The translations under genes and the position numbers were made by a program. A DNA stretch of 64,000 bases, taken from Corythucha ciliata. Its lineage: Eukaryota; Arthropoda; Insecta; Hemiptera; Tingidae. Positions 58,776-64,000 of the stretch are shown here, piece by piece (position 1 is the first letter of the stretch; the number at the start of each line of letters is the position of its first letter). Under the pieces are notes generated by a model. The model had not been told where the DNA came from, searched no databases, and saw only the letters and a list, made by a program, of their open reading frames with translations. The stretch covers positions 36,704,001 to 36,768,000 of the forward strand of contig CM075943.1 in the NCBI GenBank assembly GCA_038030265.1, read 5' to 3'.

Positions 58776-59007
58776 CTCAAATCTCCTTTCAAATGCGTGT
58801 TTTATTTCTGGAATTATTCATATTGTCAGTTTCTCAATTGCATAACAACCTCTGTAATGAAGAATTTAAAGTACCTCGGTGCGCAACATTCTTCTAGCTA
58901 CCTCACGGAACTTATAATTAAGACAGGTTTGTAAAACCAAAGAATATTCAGCTGAAACATGCGAGGCATCTCACACTCCTTTTTCATCTCTCTGATAAGA
59001 TTCCGTA
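58776..59007. repeat. Direct repeat of 51097-51327
   Basis: It shares 'tttctggaattattcat', 'ctcacggaact' and 'aagacaggtttgtaaaacca' with 51097-51327, in the same orientation and again upstream of the satellite. Confidence 0.75.
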
Positions 59008-59036
59008 TTAAATTATCCGATACAATTCATGGTTCA

Positions 59037-59170
59037 GGGTGGGTTTATCAATCACTGGATATCTCGAGGAATCTCTCGAATAACTTTAAATTACTGTTTA
59101 CAATATGGCCCATGGCAACCATACTTATCCCAGCTTTGTCTGTAGAATAAGTGCATTGACAAACGCACCC
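59037..59170. mobile_element. MITE copy related to 24429-24569
   Basis: It begins 'gggtgggtttatcaatcac' and ends 'gacaaacgcaccc' next to TTA. It is the reverse complement of the LTR MITE, with similar length. Confidence 0.78.
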
Positions 59171-59189
59171 TTAAACTTGCTTTCTAATC

Positions 59190-61015
59190 CAACAGCTACT
59201 GTAGTGCTTCAAATTTGACTCTGGCTAATCAATAAAACAAGAGTTTTTTGTTTGCCCCGCTTTAAGGCTTGTAAGTTGCAGTAGGGTACCTCTCAAAAGT
59301 GACGAAATTCAGCCTTTTTGACCGTTACAGGTGGTGAGATGTTGTCCTCCGGTTGAGAACGCTCGACGTTATGTTAACGGCTCTTCTAGTGCTTCAAATT
59401 TGGACTCTGGCTGACCAATAAAACAAGAGTTGAGAACGCTAGACGTTATGTTAACAGCTCCTCTTGTGCTTCAATTTTTTTTTCAAATTTTATTCAAAAC
59501 TCTGGCTGACCAATGAATCAAGAGTTTGCCCCACTTTGAGGCTTGTAAGTTTCACTAGAGAATCTCTCAAAAGTGACGGAATTAAAGCCATTTTGACCAA
59601 CGACTGATAGGCCAGAACAACAAGGATTTTTTTACCACCTAAGTCAGTGAGTACCACTAAAAAGACCCCTCGAATGCCGAAATTAAGTCATTTTGCTTAT
59701 CCACAGAAAGAGTACCCGACTGGGGAAGCTCGGCGACAATAATGTCGATGGCTTCTTCTCGATTGGTTCGCGTTTAGACTCTGAAACTGAAAAGAAACCA
59801 GGGCAGCAAGGATTTAGCCACCAACAACGCCAGTGAGTTTTGAAAAATGACCCCTCAAATGACGGAATTGAGCCATTCGGTCCATCCACACGAAATGTGG
59901 TCTGGCTGGGAAAGCTCGGTGACGTTTTCTGTGGCTTATTGATTGGTCCACGTTTAGACTCTGATGGACCACAGCAACGTGGATTCGTTGATCAACAACT
60001 GCAGTGAGTACCTCAAATATGACCCCTCAGATGCCGAAATTAAGCCATTCTGACTATCCACAGGAAAAGTGGCCTGGCTTAGAAATCCTACAACATTTTC
60101 GATGGCTTCTCGATTGGTTCACGTTTAGACTCGGTAAGACAAGAGAAACAAGGATATGTTCACTAACAACGCTAGTGAAAACTGAAAAATCACCCCTCGA
60201 AATTAAGCCATTCTTTCCGTCCACTGGGAGAGTGGCCTGGCTGGAAAAGCTCGGTGATATTTTCCATGTCGATTGGTTCACGTTTAGACCCTGAAAAACC
60301 AGGGCAACGAGGACGTATCTACCAACAACACCAGTGAGTACTGAAAAATGACGCCTCGAATGCCGAAATTAAGCCATTCTGCCCATCCACAGGAAAAGTG
60401 GTCTGGCTGGGAAAGCTCGACAATATTTTCGATGTCGATTGGTTCACATTTAGACTCTGATAGGACAGAGCAACAAGGATTTTTTGAAGAACAATGCCAG
60501 TGAGTACCACTAAAAAGACCCCTCGAATGCCAAAAGTAAGTCATTTTGCTTATCCACAGAAAGAGTGGCCTGACTGGGAATGCTCGGCGATAATAATGTC
60601 GATGGCTTTTCGAATGTTCGCGTTTAGACTCTGATAGACCAGAGAAACAAGGATTTGTTAACCAACGCAGCCCGTGAGATCTGAAAAATGACCTCTAAAA
60701 TTCCGGAATTGAGCCAAACTGCCTATTCCAGTGAGTACAAACAGTGGCCTGGCTGGAAAAGCTCGGCGATATTTTCGATGTCGATTGGTTCACGTTTAGA
60801 CCCTGAAAAACCAGGGCAGCAAGGATTTAGCCACCAACAACGCCAGTGAGTTTTGAAAAATGACCCCTCAAATGCCGAAATTAAGCCATTCGGCCCATCC
60901 ACAGGAAAAGTGATCTTGCTGGGAAAGCTCGGGACGTTTTCTATGTCTTCTTCATTGGTTCACGTTTAGGCTCCGATAGACCAGAGCAACAAGGATTTAT
61001 CCACCAACAACGCCA
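59190..61015. repeat. ~170 bp satellite, variants 1 and 2 (about ten units)
   Basis: The first ~400 bp are variant 1 units, as at 51380-52010. From about 59590 the units change to variant 2: 'ctctgatagaccagagcaac', 'gccagtgagtact', 'atgacccctcgaatgccgaa', 'gccattctgcccatccacag' and 'ctggctgggaaagctcgg'. Spacing of 'cgtttagactctg' is close to 170 bp. The two variants align along the whole unit, so one evolved from the other. ORFs here are repeat reading frames. Confidence 0.85.
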
Positions 61016-61419
61016 ATGTCATGTATTCATATTTCCTGACTTTGTTATTTTCGCCATTGAACATCCTTTATGTGGTGGGAAATTAATATGGTAATATGCT
61101 CTCGTAAAATGTAATCATTCGTGTATTAATTACTGACAGGCTGAATTGTTTTTCTCTCTACCTACGTTTTATTTTGAATGGTCTCCACGACCCGAGGGCT
61201 AGTACAGGTCCATTAACGTGTTCTGCGACCATGATATATTTTCAAAAACGAAAAAGATTCGGTTGGGACTTTGCTTGTACCGTATTGTACCGCCACCGAA
61301 ACCGTTTGGAACGCAATATTTACCTGGTTTTCCGAAATTAAATTTTGCAGTACAAGTTAATGGAAAATTTTGCAGGGTGGTAAAATTTCATGAAACACCA
61401 TAATTCATGATTAATGGAC

Positions 61420-61860
61420 TTTGTACCCCATTGTACCGTCAAAACATCATTTTGGAACACCCAGGAACTGCCCAAAAAAAGGGGAGGAAAAGCGCAGAAC
61501 AACTTTATGAAATTTTGGCATGACAGGTACAAAGCGCCAAAATAGTACCATTCAACAGTTTGATCAAAGTACCTTCAAGTACAGTCAACAAAAAACTTCG
61601 GAACACTCACCCCCCACCCCTGCAGTCCCATAAAGTTTAAGCCACGCCCACACGAAGAGCGTCACATTCGCCATCTGTGAGAGGTACAAAGAATTAATTT
61701 GGTGCCATTCGACACCTAATCCAAAGTACCTTCAAGTACCGTCAACAAAAAACTTTGGAACACCCACCCGTCTCCCTTGCAGTTCCATAAAGTTTGAGCC
61801 ACGCACACACGGAGAGTGTCGCATTCGCCATCTATGGGAGGTACAAAGAATCAACACTCG
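61420..61860. repeat. 157 bp tandem repeat
   Basis: Two clear units start 'accttcaagtac' at 61571 and 61728, with 'gtcaacaaaaaactt', 'ggaacac', 'ccataaagttt' and 'cattcgccatct'. A more diverged unit precedes them from about 61430. Confidence 0.75.
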
Positions 61861-62284
61861 CACACAGAAGAATTTACGCATAGAAAAAGAATCGACACTC
61901 ACACTGTCGGGAACGGACACGAGATAAGAGTTGGGTTATATTACCTCCAAATTCTAACTTGGTGGGCCACTGACTGTGGTATCCTAATGGAAATGCATAG
62001 CCGGTATTGATGTTTTCCTATTATTTCGCTTAAATTTTGGGTTTTTATCATATTTGGAGATGCTGGGTGGGCATTCGCCGGAGTTAATAAATCGCTTTAA
62101 AAAAGTGTCGCTGAGTGCTTAAATTTTGAGAAATCGTGTAACTGTAACGCTACATCCTAGTGGTTTTCAGGCCTTTAGAGTCGTAGATATCTCCATTATT
62201 TTCGAGAATTTCTTGCAAACCGCTCTGTGTGGCCTCGGGTTAACCTCTCTCTGCGTAACTACTTATTAAAAATATCTCACGATT

Positions 62285-62645
62285 TTATTTATTTATTGAT
62301 TGATTGCTTCGAAGTTTTTAGTCAAAATCCCTCTAACAAGGTAGCATCCTTCCAACATATTTCTAATAATAAGCTTGCAATGACTGCTGAATTCCTTGTA
62401 CGAATCGTTACTCAAGGATCCGTTATGATTATACGAAGGCCATTCCAGGGAAAAAATTATCGCTGAAAATTGCAGCATCCTTGATCAACTATCTCCGGGA
62501 GACTTACTGCTGGGCGATCGTGGTTTTCACATACATGATCAGGTCAACCGCCACATGGCTTAAGTTTATGTACCTCCTTTCACCAAGGGGGTAAACCAAT
62601 CAAACCCTATAGACGTCGAAAAGTGTCAAATTGCAGAAATCACAT
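62285..62645 (+). pseudogene. DDE_Tnp_4-type transposase fragment
   Basis: The plus frame from about 62290 gives LLIDCFEVFSQNP, which carries the first catalytic Asp, then FQHISNNKLAMTAEFLVRI. After a frameshift near 62460 it continues SILDQLSPGDLLLGDRGFHI, which holds the second catalytic Asp (GDRGF), then YVPPFTKGVNQSNP after a stop codon (TAA in 'atggcttaag'). This order is typical of DDE_Tnp_4 transposases of ISL2EU/IS4EU and Harbinger-related elements, which cut and paste the element. The third catalytic residue and N-terminal DNA-binding part are absent. Two breaks make it inactive. Confidence 0.75.
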
Positions 62646-62663
62646 CATGCTTATTTACCTTAC

Positions 62664-63440
62664 CGGTGACAACAATGAGATTGTTCATTGTGACGGGTCC
62701 GATGGATTTTACGAACCCCGATTTGAAATTGGTGTAGGACTCTAAGGTTTTGTAGCTCTTGAATTGCTCCATCGTATAAGCACTCACACCAAAGACCAAA
62801 TAATTGACGAAGTCCATGTTAAAGGAGGAAAGTGACGTGCATCCGAGGAGTAATCATCAATTCTTTGAACAAAAATTTGAAAATTGCAATTACCCCACGA
62901 TCTCCGATCAAACTTGTAAAGGAACGCTAAGCCCTATTCAGGGGAAATAATCTTTCCTTTATCGAATTAGCCATCTTAAGCGTAGAGGCCTTTCAAGCAC
63001 AGACCCCAATATCTATCAAATAAATCTGCCTTAATTTTAAGCCTTAAGCTTCCTTTATAAGGTCTTTGAATAAGGCCGGTCGCCCACTGGAAGCGTTTTC
63101 GAGCGACGCTACAACGAGCGTACATCTCAAAGCCTTAAATTGAATTGACTGCACCTAAGCCTACAGTGGTACAGTGGACGATGTCACATCCAATTTGAGC
63201 CTTTGGGATGAACGCTCGTTGTAGCGTCGCTCGAAAACGCTTCCAGTGGAAGACAGATCCAAGGCCCCTGAATACGACTGAATAGGGAAAAAACAAATTC
63301 CATCAACAATAATTCAATAAATGAGGAGCTTACAATCTTACAAGTGGGTCGACACCAAGTGCAGTTATTTTGGCATGGTAACGCTCTCGGAGAGCATCGA
63401 CAAGGCATTCAGCGTATGAGCTTAGCTTTGTGGGGTCCAT
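62664..63440 (-). pseudogene. SWIM/YqaJ-associated transposon protein, N-terminal exons
   Basis: Exon 1 (63440-63334) starts at an ATG: MDPTKLSSYAECLVDALRER, then GVDPLVR, with a GTAAGC donor. Exon 2 (62862-62664) joins in phase and reads LIDDYSSDARHFPPLT. A 1-nt deletion near 62820 breaks the frame, which resumes MDFVNYLVFGVSAYTMEQFK, then SLESY-type and VVTGKV, before a GTAAGG donor. This resembles the region preceding the SWIM zinc finger and YqaJ nuclease-like domain in proteins of ISL2EU-type transposons and their domesticated relatives. The SWIM and YqaJ parts are missing: transposase of the opposite strand begins 20 bp further on. The assignment is from memory of the family pattern. 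Confidence 0.6.
63085..63248. mobile_element. MITE with 37 bp perfect terminal inverted repeats
   Basis: 63085-63121 ('cactggaagcgttttcgagc...') and 63212-63248 are perfect inverted copies. It lies in the intron between the two exons of the SWIM-associated gene and is probably a later insertion. The flank 'ggccggtcgccca' is a common start of such MITEs. Confidence 0.8.
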
Positions 63441-63609
63441 TTCACTTCAAAATAATTATATAAAGTCACAGGAGGGAACTTCATAATAAGAAAAATTACT
63501 TTTTCTTTAAATTCTCCGTACAAAGACACAGCAAGCTGCCCACCAAATTAGAATTTTCACTCTTATCAGTGAAGGTTAGGCATTCGTGTCCGCTCCCGGT
63601 ACTGTTCAA

Positions 63610-63752
63610 AACGTAAGTGAGGAGGTAGCGTCACGGTCGCATTATTCACGCCGTGAATTCACAGGGTGAGTGTGTAGGAAGCGTCGCGGTCGCGGTATTC
63701 ACGCCGTGAATTCACCGAGAGAATTCACGGGGTGAGTGTGGAGCCGGCTTGA
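63610..63752. repeat. 'gtgagtgtggagccggctt' repeat, related to 22480-22560
   Basis: It contains two direct copies of 'gcggtcgc(g)..attcacgccgtgaattcac' and the terminus 'ggggtgagtgtggagccggc', which also ends the repeat at 22480-22560. 'attcacgccgtgaat' is itself palindromic. Likely an MITE end. Confidence 0.65.
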
Positions 63753-63839
63753 AGTTAGACGGAATTTTGCCACTATTCTGTCGTTTTCAATTCTTATATC
63801 CCGCAGATATAGAAATTTACCTCTATGCTCGGTTTAAAA

Positions 63840-63962
63840 CGAAAGCACACGTGATTTCTCGTACCAAACACGTCGCATGGTTCGAGAAACGAGAAAGACG
63901 AGAGCTCTTCGAGTCCAAGACGAGAGCATCGAGTTCGAGACGAGGAAAACGACCCGTGTGAA
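63840..63962. repeat. 'acgacccgtgt' MITE-like arm, related to 48471-48545
   Basis: 'gagttcgagacgaggaaaac' and 'gacccgtgtg' are the approximate reverse complement of the 'cacgggtcgtctcgctttcg' segment near 48481. The plus-strand ORF here (ending GKRPV) is repeat sequence. Confidence 0.5.
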
Positions 63963-64000
63963 GACGGTTTTAATACATACGAGAAAAATCACTTCGAGTT

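Noticed and set aside
59683..60544. Related ORFs on both strands of 59683-60544 as a small gene family
   Set aside because: They recur every ~170 bp and coincide with satellite units on both strands.
63749..63961. Arg/Glu-rich plus-strand ORF near the right end
   Set aside because: It overlaps a repeat (matching 48471-48545 inverted) and has no gene context.

Overview
The window is AT-rich genomic DNA from a eukaryote, almost certainly an invertebrate animal. Three things point this way: a split gene with 63-120 bp GT-AG introns that encodes an animal-type SIPA1-like Rap GTPase-activating protein, Jockey-type LINEs and Copia LTR elements, and many short foldback and MITE repeats. The short introns make an arthropod or another compact-intron invertebrate more likely than a vertebrate, but I cannot name the species. 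No bacterial operons, CRISPR arrays or viral genes were seen.

Layout. 1-1860: minisatellite-like DNA with no gene seen. 1862-11815, minus strand: a SIPA1L-type RapGAP + PDZ gene, reconstructed as 19 exons that give a continuous 1,034-codon frame. It runs off the left edge without a stop. Its 5.4 kb first intron holds a ~145 bp satellite, two 5'-truncated LINEs and minisatellites. 14617-15267: a foldback MITE. 16102-18040, plus strand: the large terminal exon of an ankyrin-repeat protein. 20993-21065: a tRNA-Ala-like sequence. 24354-31911, minus strand: a degenerate Copia element with both LTRs, a 5 bp target duplication, primer-binding site, gag and protease.

The Copia element is a layered nest. 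A 4.8 kb segment with a 9 bp target duplication splits its gag. That segment is largely a ~20 bp minisatellite, which in turn hosts a Jockey LINE (13 bp target duplication, poly(A) tail) and a 1.46 kb foldback element. Each LTR carries a different MITE at the same place.

31920-61900 is almost gene-free. It holds three more copies of the giant foldback family, a near-perfect 560 bp palindrome (54347-54906), a ~556 bp tandem duplication, several hairpin MITEs and two loci of a ~170 bp satellite. Only weak single-exon candidates were found there (38296-38603, 39203-39385, 45199-45272, 45922-46034).

62285-63440 contains two convergent broken genes: a plus-strand DDE_Tnp_4-type transposase and a minus-strand N-terminal region of a SWIM/YqaJ-associated protein. 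I read them as the wreck of an ISL2EU/IS4EU-like transposon. Overall there are two convincing host genes (the RapGAP and the ankyrin protein) in a landscape shaped by nested mobile elements and inverted repeats.
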